Origin: Temnopleurus reevesii
Taxonomy: Eukaryota > Echinodermata > Echinoidea > Temnopleuroida > Temnopleuridae
Length of the DNA: 64,000 bases
Assembly (NCBI GenBank): GCA_036244855.1
Contig: BQKZ01000009.1
Coordinates: forward strand, 330,652-394,651
Direction: 5' to 3'
Shown here: positions 44,339 through 58,024 of the stretch, in pieces
How positions within the stretch are numbered: the stretch's first letter is position 1
Layout: each line of letters opens with the position of its first letter
Position numbers and translations under genes: made by a program
Notes under the pieces: model-generated
Told to the model about the DNA's origin: nothing
What the model saw: only the letters and a program-made list of their open reading frames with translations
Database searches by the model: none

Positions 44339-45078
44339 ACGTCACGGATTCCGTCGAATTTGCCGATCGCACGGATCCCCATGAGCGGTAGGGATCGCAA
44401 TATTTCTGTGACTTTGAAAAGTCATAACTTTTGAACGGGTTGTCCGATTTTGCTCAAATTTTCACAGTTTGTTCATCTGATTTTTCTTCATTCAATGAGA
44501 GCTCGATAATCCCAGGGGTTGGTTTCCCGTTAACAATTTTCAACAATGTTTACCAAACCATTGCTATTACCATTCTATCGTGATTAGAAACTATATTAAT
44601 AGTTCACTCCGAGACTTTAACTTTATTGATCTTCAGGTGGTTGATAAAAAAAGGTTCTTATGTAAAGAAAAAAAAATGTATGTATATTCAGTTCTATTCA
44701 TCTCTGGGGAAATTACATAATATTAGTTTATTTTATGTAATTTATGTCTTCTATTTTCGGAACTATGAAACTATTATGTGAATGCATCAAGTTCATGATT
44801 TGGGCCATTAGCGCCAGCTCAACCGTGAAGGTTATTAAGCAAGGGCACCTTTTCATTTCTTTCACTTCATGGAAACTCACATAATTATCGTCTGGTGTAT
44901 TTTTCGATCTAAAAATGTGTATTGAGGTGCAGGAAAGATGGGAGGAGAGAGAGAGAAAAGGGAATAAACGACTCCGAATAATAGTTTAGATGTTGAATAA
45001 ATATTGAGGACGTCCGATGTTTGACATTCCAAGAGCCGGATTTGGTTTCCCTAATTAAAAATCTACCCCCCGCCCAAA

Positions 45079-45304
45079 CAGGGCCGGATCCAGGAGGGGG
45101 GGGGGGCACATGGGGCATGTGCCCCCCAACATTTGGAGAGGAATGATTTTGTTTGCTCCATTTCTCCCCTTTTCTTGGGGAGGCCCCCAGAAACCGCCCC
45201 TAGCCCGCTATGGCGTCGAGCCTTACTTCGGTGTTTGCACTCGATTTCGGCCAACAGTCCACGTGCCACCCCCCCCCTATTTCAAAATCCTGGATCCGGG
45301 CCTG
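45079..45304. mobile_element. Foldback element with GGATCC ends
   Basis: Left end CAGGGCCGGATCCAGGA and right end TCCTGGATCCGGGCCTG are inverted repeats with one mismatch, each followed inward by G or C runs. The interior is also partly self-complementary. Frames across it are artefacts. Confidence 0.7.
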
Positions 45305-45709
45305 CAAAAATAATAATTTCTTAACAGGAGCAAAAACAATAGAAGAAAAAGTTTGAAGGAAATCGGACGAGAAATTAAAAAAAATTTAAAAAAAAGAGTT
45401 ATGAACCTTTAAACAGTTGAAAAAAAATGAGCAAATCAGTAAAAATTGACATGTTGCCAATTTGATGACATCATGGGCGCACTACTATATAAACATACAA
45501 ATAGGGGATACATCTACATGTTTCATGAAGATAACCTTCAGTTAAAGTTTTGAGGAAAATCACATTTTGGGGAAAAAAAAGTAAAAAATTCATAACGTTG
45601 GAATATAATGAATGGTCAGTTGTGCACATATGACGTCATCAGTTACCAATTTGTCTAGCTATCCTAACATTCATAACTTTCTTATTAGGTACCCAATTTT
45701 CTCAAACTG

Positions 45710-45850
45710 TTTTTTTTTTTTTTTTTTTTTTTTTGTCGATCTGATTTTCCTGAGTTATTTTGTCTCAACTTGAGCAGACTCCCATTGATCTCACACAGTT
45801 TCGAGTCTGGAGTGGCTCATTTTCTGAATCTGAATCTGAATCTGAAAAAG
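45710..45850 (+). mobile_element. Probable retroelement 3' fragment with TCTGAA tail
   Basis: A T-run of about 25 bases is followed by a unique segment (GACTCCCATTGATCTCACAC, GAGTGGCTCATTTT) and a short tandem tail of TCTGAA units. Short tandem tails mark some LINEs. No coding frame remains. Confidence 0.35.
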
Positions 45851-47297
45851 GGTGTTGTTTCTCTGCTGATACTGTTTTCAAGTCAACTTAATTCTAACAA
45901 TTTTCCACCACATTAACTAAATTACCGTTTTATGGCTGGTTTCGTAATGCGTGCCCTTTTCTAATATAGGATTTCCCGACCAAAATTGGAATAATAGCAT
46001 TGGATTTCATTTTCTTTTATTTCAAATTCGTCATATTCCGTGAACTCGGAGATATCCCTGGTTTAAATTCCCTTTTCTTGCTTATGAATTCATGATGTTT
46101 TCATTTGAATGCGTGGTAGTTTCATTCTCATCGATGATAATTTGCCTTTTTTAGTGAAGCGGTCGTTCTATTAAGCACAAATCCGTTCACGTTCTCTCGG
46201 CAGCATGACTTTTTCGTTCGAGTTCATTTCGAGTATATCAAATTAGCACATTTTGCATTTTAATTTTCTCTAGGGCGTTTTCCGTGCTCATTATATTTTC
46301 TCTTTATTTGTTTATTCTCTCTTATCTACAATGTTCTTTTTATTTACTTTTTATACAATCTTTGATCAATTTACTTCTCTCTTTATATTTCGTATGAATT
46401 CATGCCATACAATGGTTGATCAATGCAAGGACTGCCAATGATGATCAACTTAAGAATGAGATTAATCTTCCTTATCAATTAGTCTAACCACATAAAATGA
46501 AAGTAATGAAAATAATGTATATAAACCTGTCTATATTGTGATTCATCTGATTTATATTCATCGTGGGTGACGGGGAAGGAAATGGTTACATAATATGAGT
46601 GGGGCTTGGAATATGAGTCTGTAAAATTGAGTCTTAAGCCATCAATCTGCTGTCGGTCCAAAACTGTACAAAGAAGTTAATTTTCTGAACATTTCCCTAA
46701 ATTGTAAAACACTTACCATGCATTCCCCTGTATTCCTACCCTGCATTCTTAACTTAAATGATATCTTTCAGAAAAAGAATTCCAGCCGCTAAAATTAGAA
46801 GCTAGAAATGACACTCCGATGATCACTGATTATTTTGAATGCTAACTGACTCGTTTCTCAATCGAATGATGAGACCTTACAAATATTCGGCAAACGTCGC
46901 AAATGTGATGAAAAAATTAAAAAAATGAATGACAATTTGCGCGGCAAAAACGATCTACGCTAATTCAAACGCAAAAAGTACTGATTCAAATGAAAATCCT
47001 GTGAATTTGGCCGGACAATCCTATATTTGAGACGGAGCAAGCCCCGATTATTATTCAGTCAAGTCATACATGTAGTATGTTTCTTTTGCTATATTGCATC
47101 AGTTCATGACTTCATTCTATTTAAGAGCATTTTTGTATGGCTACACATCGCACAATAGTTGATATTAGAAACTAATGACATTATGAAAGCTGAGCGACGA
47201 ATAACAACAGAGGCTGGCCAAACAACCTCACTGAACCCGAAGAGAAGCGGTTTGAAGTGGATCTTCCTCGGTAGAGCACTGTATGACTTCCTTCCTC
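45851..47297. other. Spacer, no gene seen
   Basis: No supported exon or distinct repeat in this AT-rich stretch. Confidence 0.5.
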
Positions 47298-47477
47298 AAG
47301 GCCAGCTCACACATTTGCCTTTTTAGCCTGCCTCTGCCAGCGTTTTTGAAAATTAAAAACGCTCCCCGAGCGCACAGTATGCGCTGATCATACGGTGACT
47401 GACGTTCGGCTTGCGCCCCAAAGAACGTACGCCGAACGTCAGTTCACCACATGACCTGCCTCTTTTAAAGGCCTTTT
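47298..47477. mobile_element. Foldback element related to 58642-58880
   Basis: Contains AGCGTTTTTGAAAATTAAAAA and a palindromic GACGTTCGGC/GCCGAACGTC pair shared in type with the element at 58642. Ends are AAGGCC and GGCCTT. More diverged than the other copy. Confidence 0.5.
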
Positions 47478-47626
47478 TATCTTTGTGAAACACCTCCCAG
47501 GTTGTAATTTATGATTTGGTCATGCTTTTTTTTTTTACCTATTTGTGTTTGAACAGGGGGATAGCGGACCGAGAGGCTATTCATAGGTAGTCAGAATGGG
47601 TAGGGATAGGAAATATGGTAGAATAT

Positions 47627-47846
47627 TAGTCCAGTTGAGGACTGAGTGTTCTGATAGCACCCACCTCTGCATATTCAATTACACTGTACACACAGGGACT
47701 GCACTGAGGCGCGATCAGAGGGGTATACATATCAGAGGGTTATGTAAGGACTCTGTGGTTGAGTGCAGTGCAGTCCCTGTGTGTACAGTGTAAGTGAATA
47801 TGCAGCGGTGGGTGCTATCAGAACACTCAGTCCTCAACTGGACTAG
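47627..47846. mobile_element. hAT-like MITE, near-perfect hairpin with 8-bp target duplication
   Basis: Arms 47627-47706 and 47766-47845 are inverted repeats of 80 bases with two mismatches, around a 59-base loop. The element is flanked by the direct repeat TAGAATAT (47619-47626 and 47847-47854). An 8-base target duplication is the signature of hAT-type transposition. The low divergence between arms and between target copies means recent insertion. Confidence 0.85.
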
Positions 47847-48456
47847 TAGAATATATGACGAGTGGAACATGTTCTCGTCTCCCATCCCAATCCCACCCCC
47901 ATCCACATGAGAATAGACCGAATTTAGAATTTCCAGCGTTTTTCATTCGATTCTAAATCTCATTGTACATTCAAGTATGATTTCGTATGATTGTTGCATT
48001 ATGATCAGTTGTAGTACATAAATATAAATCTAGTCGAAGAACTTTTCATTTCTGATCCACGACCAGCAATGCTCTATGATAAGATTGCTCGGTCATGATA
48101 CTTACAATAGAGTTTTCATCCATCATTTCCTTTGTATTTCTACCTATTATTTTCGTGCCACTTTCGTATATTCAGTGCTAATTTTGCGACGAGTTTTTTA
48201 TGCGTAAAATGATTATGATAAATTTGTGCATCGATATATCGCAAGCTTTGGGGGATGTATTTTCACTTTTAAATGCACTCACCATTTTATATACATGTAT
48301 TAGCTAATCAATAATGTTCTTTAAACTTTCTCACGCCCACTGTATGAATCAATGGCATAAATTATACTCATTCTTTATTTTTCTCCTTTTATCTTCATGC
48401 AGTTCCCACAAGTACATTGACAATTGCATTTTCAGCGTTGAACATTAAATAGAAGC

Positions 48457-51400
48457 ATGAATTCAGTTCGTGGTAAGATCGTGTACGAATGTGTTTCACA
48501 ACGAGACCTTTCTACGATATGGCCCGACGAACCCCCGAACCGACCAGCATACAAAGCCTCGCAGCTCAGCCTTGCACCGTCGGGAACACCTCAGCCTATC
48601 AACGGCTTCACTACCTCCCAGAAAAACCTCCAAGGTGTGACGTCACTGGTGACGTGTTGGCTGAAGAATCCGCGACGCTACCGATGGGTGTTGACGCTGG
48701 TCATCTCTATTATATTCGCCTGTGTTCTTGGATTCCTGAACAACTTTGGGACCCTGTATATGTGTCTTCGGAGAGATCTGCAATCGTCTGCAACAGAAAC
48801 AGGTTGGTCATTTTCATTTTTCGGCACCAGAACGCCAGATTCGTATGTTTTAAGAACAACACTCGAAACAGATACACTTTATACAGAGATGCTAACCGTT
48901 CCGGGATATACACATGGCATTTTTCATACGAAGTCGAAGTTTATCTCCAGTGAATGGCTTAGAGTACACGGGCATTGCTGTCATGTTTCCCTCACGTTTC
49001 GTCATTGAAATTTTAATTTTGAACTCATGCATATTCGAGAATGGTAGGCATCTCTGTTTATATTTCGTCACGAGTTGATAGCTCACCGAAAATCAGTTTG
49101 TAGAAGTTGAATTCGAAATTGCCGAATAAATAATAATAACAATGATAATAATGATAATAATACTAATAATAATAATTATAATAATGATAATAATAATAAT
49201 AATATTAAGAATATTTTTTTTTTAAACAGGTTGGATTGCATCTCTTGCCTGGTCGCTGTGCCTACTTTCTCCACTCATCACAACGCTCTACCAACGCCTT
49301 GGACCTCGTCTGGTCGCAACCCTGGGCATCATTCTCTGCTCCATCGGTGTCTTCGCCTCGACCTTCGCTCACAACATCTGGACACTCTACCTGACATTTG
49401 GAGCTGTGTTCGGAGTCGGTATCAACGTCCTCTTCATGTCCTGCATCAACCTCGTCACGTCGTACTTCGATAGCCATGAATGCACGATGCCCACCGTGCT
49501 TCCTGGAGTCGGCGCAACGATTGGTAAAGTTTTGCGATATGGATTCCATTTCGGGACTGGGAAGGACAGTGGGTCTGGTTTAAAGGTGCCAATTGGTGGC
49601 TTTGATCTTATGTAATGATGTAAAAATACCGTTACTTAAGATCTTTGTTGCTAAGTTATAGTCTTAATTTGTTTAAGTTATTGTTTTAAAGTCCAAATAT
49701 TTTGGGGCGGGAGACACATATACTCTTCTGAAGATATATTTAAGTGAAATGTATGTGTTTATTTGATTCGTTTAAGTCTTTTTTTCTTGTGTTTTTTTAT
49801 GTTTTCATTTTGCCGATGATTTCGCGAACCGGCACGTAAGCTGCTACAGCTCTGCTGGCATGGGCACAAATAAAAACCCCAAATCGCATCAAATGCATTG
49901 ATATGCAGGTTAATAATTATATTTCATAATTTGATTCAATGTAATAATTACTGTTTTATCCCACCTCCCTGCGCTTAAGTGCAGGTTCGATCAATTTGAC
50001 TTACCGATGATTTGTAAATTCTGCAGAATGTTATTGTTATAAATTTCTCAATTTATGAATGTATATTTGTTTGTGTCTGGGTCTCGTGCTTTTTTCTAAC
50101 CTCCCCGAGGGCCCCCGTATACCGATCATTCATTCTGCAGGCATGCTCATCTTCAGCCCCGTCCTGGAGATCGTCTTCACTCGCTTCGGCTGGAGAATGT
50201 CCCTTCGTGTCATCTCTGTTGTCATAATAATCCCTGGCCTTGCCGGATGCCTGCTTTTCCGACTACCAACCTCCCCGGACAAGCCCCCAGATGTCACCAA
50301 AAAGGAATATGACGAACTCGAGAAGCTTCAACTCAAGGCTCTTCGACTCAAGGAGATCAAGGACAGGGCCCAGAAGTCGAAGGACAACTACAAGCTCTTA
50401 CTCAAAGATCCTATGCACTGGGTTTACGGACTGGCCACGCTGATTTCTAGTATGACTCTCCTTTGCAGTGTTATCAATTTGGTAAGTAATGTCAGCTAGT
50501 CAATTAGATCAATTGTAGAAACGCACAGAATGGATTGATAAAGTAGATAGCATATTGTAAGCAGTAATTAGTTTTGATATTGAATAATAGACATTAGGAC
50601 AGAATTTATACAATAAAATGAATGTATGTTTCAGTATTCTTCTAATCGATTATTTGTTGATGTTTCTTTCTTTTTAATGATGAGTAAACCAGCACAATCT
50701 ATTTATGTTCTGATTTTATCCCAATCACCCTTTTCCCCATACATGTATTGAATTTCATATTTTGATCAAACTCGATTATATATAATAAACATGTTCCTTT
50801 CCTTTTTGTATGAAGTACTAAAATTTATACCAATATGATATATTGAATATCCCTCTGAATATAATACCTCTTATTTATACATCATTATAAATAATGTTAT
50901 TATTTTGTCTGCAAAAAACAAGAAAGTTTTTGAAAAGCAATCTTATGTTATTAGAGTGAATGTCATTAACAATAACGAAAGCAAAACGATTGCAATCAAA
51001 AGGACTTTGTATAGGAACTTTATATCCCCCGTAGACCTATACGTATATAGACACAACAATTTGCCATCTTTTCGCAGCATATGCCTAGCCATGCCTCTTT
51101 CTTATACATACAGCCACTAAGAAACCTCGCCATGTGCGTGTGATGGGATGATGGTGGTGATGATGCGTGTACAGCATCTGTGAAAACGCTCCGCAAGCGG
51201 AAGCACAACCTTTGCAATCACTTCCGAGTTCGGTCTTTTACTGAGGTTGACCTTTGGGCGTCTCGTGCTACTGGAGATGATGTTTGGTATTGGGCAGAGC
51301 TCATACGGCAAACCTGCGTTGGAAAATGAAGAAGAAGATGAGGATGTAGGTGATGATGATGATGACTTCTCCCAACAACGTACCATGCTTGACGAAACGT

Positions 51401-54400
51401 CCTATTTGTAATTACATTTGGTGTCATGTCTGTTTGACAATGACGAATAGTGTTGCTTCTGCAGTGGATTAAATATGTCACGAGGGTCATACGAAAAATT
51501 GAACCTGTATGCCGTCCTTATATGCTCTAAGGAACGGTTGCCAACCAATGTTATGCGTAGTCACTTTAAACAAAAAAATGTATATGTTCAAAAGACAATA
51601 AGATTGTTATTAAAAAAAAACATATGCGTAGAGTTAAGAACGTATCTAATTTCCTGAAAATGTCAATACAGTGGTCTTAAATATCTCAGGATTATGTCTT
51701 AAATAAATAAGGGATCTTCTGAAACTACTTATCCGACTATAGAGAGGTGTGGAGTAAAATTGAAGTTTAAAAAGCTCAAGCTCTTTTTAACTTAAGATTG
51801 TGTTTTATTGATTTTACAGAAATATTACTTTCAGTCTTTTCTGTATGGCAACCAAATAATTTTAATGTAGGTTTTAACATATTAGATTCCAATGAAGTGA
51901 AATGAGCATACTCAGTATTTGGGATATTAAACGTAAGGTGCTCAAGGTAGGAACAGCATTTACGCCTAGATCTATGAAACGGATATGAGATATTCTGTAA
52001 ATAATACCAAAAGAAATGATATTTGTTATGGGAGCATGGGATAGAGTCAATATTTGATTTCAAACCACGTAGACGCAACCTGACGTCATTGTCATTGAGA
52101 TATGAATACTGGAATGCTGTCAGGTCGTGAGTCTTGCAGTGTGTTCAGCAGTCTATCGTTCATCCATCCATCCATACTTCGGTGGTTTAGCCCGCGATCA
52201 TTCTGCACTTCGTTTGTCCGTTTGAGCAAGCTGGCGGGAAAATCAATGATGGTGGCCCCAACGTGAAAATCGAAAGTCATCAGGAATATCCCTGACAACT
52301 TTCGATAGTTGTTGGCCTTGGTACCAGCAGTAAGTTCTTTAACCCCCGTGCAGGCAGCGCCAGTCTTTCCCCCGTCATCATTATATTCGCTTTCAGAGAA
52401 CAAACTCCTCACATTGTTATTTGGAAATAAAGTAAAAGAAATTTCTCGAAATGATAATCAAATCTCACAGTAAATTTGTTTATGGTAATCCATTAAATCA
52501 AATTAGACGTGCGTTTACATTCTTGTTTAAATGACAAGTTTTGTCTTTCTAAAAAAAAAGTCAAATATAAAAGTGAGTACATCAAAATGTCAATATCCAA
52601 CTTAGCATAGTTTTTGCCCACCCATGATAAAGATCCAGGGCTTGCTACTACCAAAACTATAACTCGAAGTACGTTTTATCAAATATTCATTGCTTTTTTT
52701 AAGTTGGAAATTATTTAAAGGAGAAGAAAATTGGTTCTAGAGATTAAAAAGAAATAATTATAAAAAATAAAATAAAATAATCGATTGATGGCGACTGGTG
52801 CTGCCTTCACGCAGTGAATGAGTTTGCCCTTTATAATCTCTTTTATAGGGTCTACATGGTAAGTATGATTGTGCCAATATCGAGCTCTCATCATCTCTTC
52901 ATTAATGTACAATTTTTTTATTATTATTATTGCCAGCTCAGATGGATTTTGGTTTAGAACTAATTAAAAAAAAAACATTTTCAGTATTGATTGGCAACCA
53001 AATTGTCAGAATACAAATAGGTGATGAAAAATATAGTGTAAATATTTATTTTTCAAATGATAGTCGATAGGCCCTTTATTAATGATCATATGGTATTATT
53101 GAATTGCTCCTAAAAGTAGTCTCATAAAAACGTTACACGTCAAAGTGTCATATATCTCATTTTTCTCGAAAACAATTTGTACTGCCAAATTATTTTTATC
53201 TTCTTTTTTTGACTTTTCGTTGTTTTTTTTTAACGCCTAAATATCTCGATAATTGTTTAATATTTTATTTTAGGGGTGTCGTCCAACAAAATTCTATTGG
53301 ATACGGATATTTTCTTTATTTTGACGTACATTTGAAGTGATGTTGAGAGCTTGATACATCATATAGTTCAATGCAGTCAAATAGACTGCATGCTATTATC
53401 TGAACCGTATAACATACTAATCGCCATGTACAAGAAATTTGAAGAACGATATCTGTCATTTGGCTATTAAAAAAAATGAATCAAATTATGATACTTTGCT
53501 CGATGATTACTAGTTGTAAGTTTATTTTGACTGCTCAATTTGATCGTGTGAATTTATATTGCGCATAATTGTAGAAAATGGCTCTTACAACCAAATATCT
53601 CAAAGATTGAAGTAATAGTTAAACGTCTTATTTTTTTTTCAATGATAAAGAAACACAAAATAGATATATAATCGTTTGTAAACGATTACTGACAGCCTTT
53701 GGTGATGTTTCTTCAAATTCCTTTCCAGGCGAGTAGTATTTGTTATTTATCCCGGTTCCATTTCATGGTTGATTATTGGCTTTTTACATTTCATTTACGC
53801 ATCTTTAATAACCAAAATCTACTGTCATCGAAACATTTTCTCAAAATTATCCGCAAAAACTTAAGCAAAAATCTACAACCATTTCAGAACGTATATCCAT
53901 AGGCACAAAAATGTAAAGACCCGTCCAAAAGTTTCATCATTCCTGTCCCTTTTACTGTGGAAATCGCGCAAATTGGGCATCGGTTACTTACTATTCTATA
54001 TCTTCGGGGGCTCGACTGTGAAACTACGATTTCTGCATTCATCGTCGTGACGTCATAGGAAACATCGACCATTCTGTCGGTCACGCGAACATCGAAAGAC
54101 CTCTCCTTTAATATTTCTTTCTTCCATTTGAAAACGATTATTGCTCATCTATGTAATAAACGCTCATCTTTGTTGCTCATGATAGTATAATAAACAATGC
54201 TTCATTTTGTTTCATGTTTATGAATAAAGAAAACAATTGCAGAAATCGGGGAAATATTGTTTTTCTTTGGGGCAATGTGATTACTTTTGAAAAGGGAAAA
54301 TGTAATGTGTTCATCTTTTGACAGGGTAAAAAGGAACCATCAAAAAATTATATTATGGTCTATAAGCAATATTCTATTATTTCAACGGGGAAATGTGAAT

Positions 54401-57400
54401 TGCAAAATATCTTGTGTTTGTGCAATTGATCTCAAACATTAAAAAAGGGCAAACTGTCGATATTTCTTTTTTTATATAAATGGGGATCATGAATTTCAAA
54501 ACACTTTGTGTTGGAGCATTTGCTCTGAAATACCACAAGAAGGAAAAATTGTTGAGATTTATTTTCATTTTAGAGTAACATTTAGCCCATAGAATGCTCG
54601 TTGTAGTGAGTGTGCTTAACATGCTTCAAGGCACTTTAAAAATGAATATACATGTATATTATGATATTGAAAGTTCTACAAAACCAAACAAATAAAAAAT
54701 GATCATAACTTTCCTGTGTAATTATCCTCACAAACCTGATGATTACAAATGGTTTGAAGGGCACCACTGGTTTTTAAATATTGAGATATCAAAATATTAT
54801 ACCGGTTTTAATATTTTCATGATATATATTTTGATATTTTCATGATATATCTATAAATATTTTCAAAATCTCCACAAAGCGCATATTATCATATAAATGA
54901 TAATCTAACAAACTTTTGCATGTGTGATTGCGCAATATAATGCCGAATGAGTTTGATGTTTTGATGCAATTTTTTCATAAATACTTGGTAAATTCATCAT
55001 GTATTTTTGTGTCACAAAGCTAACATTAATTAAATATTTCTCATTAGCAATTGTCTTGTATGACGTTATATAATCTAATATGATACGAGAATGTGTGTGT
55101 ATCAAAATCGTCATTTTAAAGAAATGTTAGTTAAATTTTAACATTAATATTAAAGTATATGTGCAAAATGTTGATGAATATTTTGGTAAATATTTGCGAT
55201 AATACACAATTTTTTAAAGATTAAATGTTGTTCTATAAAAAAGCCAATACAAATAGTGTTTATATGTAGGCCCTTTGGAAAAGGTAAGTATTTATAGTTG
55301 TATGTAGATTCAATCATTACTTTTACACAAGCTAACGCTTATTTCTTATTATAGATATTTACTTATTTTTTAAGATTACGACATTATATTATGAATCCCG
55401 TTTTATAAAAAGCAGTGATAGATCTTCCCATATCACTCTCAAATTGAAAAAAAAATCCTTTCTCCCAAGACAGTTGCATTTTATACAAATGCTATCTATA
55501 ATTACAAATATTTGCAGCAACTTTTTGTAAGACAGGATTCAGTTATTTCCATGTGCCTGTCGCCATTTCCAGATCGTGACGGCCGCCATTTTTTTTGCTG
55601 CTCCCCCTTATAGGTTGAACTGATTTCCCTTGCTGGTTATAGTGATGAGAGATCAGCGTTCTTCATGTCCATCCTGGGTTTCGTGGACACGGGTGGCCGT
55701 CTCGTCACTGCCTTCGTTGGTGATCGCTTACCATGCTCTCGTATCCTGGTGATGCCTATCTTCTGACTGCTTAGCGGTTGCGTGTCTTTCATGTTGACTA
55801 TAACAACTCAAACTGCTGCAATAATTACCTACGTTACCGGTGAGACAATTATTTCACAATTTTGACATTTTGTTTTACCCTCCCGCCCCCCNAATGAAAA
55901 TAAATAAATAGATAAATAAATAAATTTCTAAAAACATAAATAAAAGATTTAAAAAAATTATTTAAAAAAAATAGAATTTAATCAAAATTTGAAAAGACCT
56001 ATTTTTTTAATCACGAACAGAAAATATTTGCTTCCTGTATTAAAATTCAGCATACTTATTCTCTCTTCACGATATTTGATTCGTTGCGTTGGATTAACTT
56101 TGTGTGAATAAAGTTTGTGTTGTGAGCACAGTCATAATTCTTTGTCACAATATTTATAACAGCAAGTACATGGTAATATCAACCAGAGGTGTAACACAAT
56201 TCGCATAACAGTACTTTGAATACTTTTTACTTGTCTTTTACTTTATAGTTATTGGGCTTGCACGTGCAGTCATTTACTCCATCATATACTCAACTTCTGT
56301 GGAGACGTTCGGCCATGCAGTTCATCAAGAATCTTTCGCCATTATGCTCTTGATGACCGGTGTTGGGTGCTTAATATCCCCGCTCGTGCCCGGTGAGTTT
56401 CCTGGACAGAAGAGGCTAAACTTACCCTCTGCATCCTTTCTATTCTTACATTTTTATGTTAGGCTTATAGATTTTAGGCCCACTATAATTTCCATCCATG
56501 GTAAGGGCATCAGTTTAAATAAAAGGCGTATACTCGAAGTGCCACATAGGATCATTTTCATTATAGGTACCCATGGCAAGTATCTAAACTTTCTTTTCTT
56601 AGCCATACGATTTCAACTCGTAAGTTAATTCTTCCGTGGCATCTCTTTTCCAAACATTTTTCCTTTAGGTCATAGGAGATCCACCTCACCTAATATTTTC
56701 CTTGAATCCTTGCTCGCCACTTTTCCAAGCATATACACATACCAAATGTAGTATCTATTTTTTCATATCGTTCTCTTCATTCATCGTCGTCTCCTACTAG
56801 TTCTCGTATCATATATGTCGTGGTCAGATTTCAGGATTACTTCCATTATGCCAAATATCCAAAGTTTACTTTCATAGAAGGTATATAACTCCCAATGGAA
56901 ATTATTCAAGAATTACCTTCAATCCTAGTGGTAACCCGGAGGACATATAACGAATCTTTTCGACAGCTTTTGATTTTGATTGAATAAAAAGCACTATCAC
57001 TTACTGTTGCTATGGTAACTGTCGGAAAATAACGACTTGTCGCTCCTGGCGACAGACTTCATGAAACACCCTCTTGGTATCTCTCATATCGTATAATTTG
57101 GCTTGCACAACTTTGAATCTTATTTTCTTCATAATTTTCCGTGACAGGATTGAGCTTCGACCTGACCGGCTCTTACAAGATGGCCAACTACATCTTCAGT
57201 ATCCTCTGGCTTGTATCCTGCGCCAAGTTTCTTGCCGTCTATTTCATGAAGAACTACCGAAACAAGAAGTTGTTTGAATCGAGAAGAGACAATCTTGAAG
57301 AAGGCATTCGGGACGCGGAGGAACCGAATGAGAAGAGGATTCCAGATCAGGAGGCCATTGATGATGAAGGTGATGATGACCCAGATAATGGAGATGATGA

Positions 57401-57521
57401 TGTTAAGGAGGTTTTGGAACCTCTAACAATGAAGATCGCAGACCCACCCCCGCATCAAGAACAAATACCGGATGTAATACAGCTGCCTAACATTCTCATT
57501 CACAAAGTGTCTTTGGTGTGA
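48457..57521 (+). CDS. SLC16-like monocarboxylate transporter, six exons, one in-frame TGA
   Basis: Exons 48457-48802, 49230-49523, 50141-50481, 55614-55839, 56249-56392 and 57148-57521 have GT-AG borders and matching phases (1,1,0,1,1), total 1725 nt, 574 residues plus stop. It is a major facilitator: TM1 at about 77-98 (WVLTLVISIIFACVLGFLNN), then GWIASLAWSLCLLSPLITTL and YQRLGPRLVATLG, in the place of the conserved loop after TM2 in SLC16 proteins, and a charged central loop (about 255-300) between TM6 and TM7. The C-terminal tail is acidic. SLC16 members move lactate, other monocarboxylates, thyroid hormone or aromatic amino acids with or without protons; the substrate here is unknown. 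The first exon probably begins at 48403 after TTCATGCAG. Codon 378 (55764-55766) is TGA in otherwise good coding sequence, so this is a pseudogene, a nonsense allele or a base error. Confidence 0.85.
49130..49215. repeat. AAT/GAT microsatellite in transporter intron 1
   Basis: Impure AATAAT and GATAAT triplets just upstream of the exon 2 acceptor. Confidence 0.85.
50482..55613 (+). other. Long intron 3 of the transporter gene
   Basis: A 5.1-kb intron between donor GTAAGTAATG and acceptor CCCCCTTATAG, mostly AT-rich. A GC-richer patch at 52090-52420 has a 106-codon minus-strand frame and a small palindrome (TCGAAAGT to ACTTTCGA); no domain or splice support, so not called as a gene. A second patch at 51170-51370 is similar. 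Confidence 0.6.
55614..55839 (+). CDS. Transporter exon 4 carrying the in-frame TGA
   Basis: Acceptor CCTTATAG, donor GTGAGAC, 226 nt, phase 0 to 1. It encodes SLAGYSDERSAFFMSILGF and VDTGGRLVTAFVGDRLPCSR, typical of TM7-TM8 in SLC16 proteins, then ILVMPIF, a TGA, and LLSGCVSFMLTI. Only this frame reads as transporter on both sides of the stop, so there is no frameshift. One base change in the codon would remove the stop. Confidence 0.8.
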
Positions 57522-57539
57522 TATGACGGATAAGCATTA

Positions 57540-57690
57540 ATAGTAAGAGAAGATGATGTAGCGAGAAAGAGAGAAAGATAGATACGGAGAGAGAGCGAGA
57601 GAGAGAGAGAGAATGAAATTTAGAAAGCGGGAGAGAGAGTTATATAAAGATTAAGAGATGGAGGGGAGATGGGGTGGGAGAGAGAGAGAA
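57540..57690. repeat. GA-rich low-complexity tract in the transporter 3' UTR
   Basis: Runs of GAGAGA with AAAG and GGGA variants, starting just after the stop codon. Confidence 0.85.
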
Positions 57691-58018
57691 ATTAATATCG
57701 CAGAATGGCAATTCCATGACAATGTCATGTCCGTTACGCCCACAAAGATGAATATCTTGAAAACTATTTATTTAACTTCAAAATATATGAAACCAGTATC
57801 TGTAACACATATATTGAATTTCAAGGAAATGCATCAAGACAAACACTCGCTGTTCGCGTAACGGACGTGACAAGCCGTGGGAATGCCGAAAATCGGAGGG
57901 GATATGACAAGCAGCTGGAAAAGATTTATACCCTTGCTCATCCTACACACGATTACCTAGACATTCACAAAAATACTGCAATCATAGTTAAACAACGAAA
58001 GTGATGTCTTGTGAGGGA

Positions 58019-58024
58019 AATAAA
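58019..58024 (+). promoter_or_regulatory. Candidate polyadenylation signal for the transporter
   Basis: AATAAA about 500 bases after the stop codon, the first clear one on this strand. Confidence 0.35.

Noticed and set aside
45063..45324. Four overlapping frames of 60 to 68 codons
   Set aside because: They arise from the GC-rich foldback element at 45079-45304.
52092..52412. 106-codon minus-strand frame inside transporter intron 3
   Set aside because: No splice sites, no recognised domain, and it contains a small palindrome, so it is more likely a repeat fragment.
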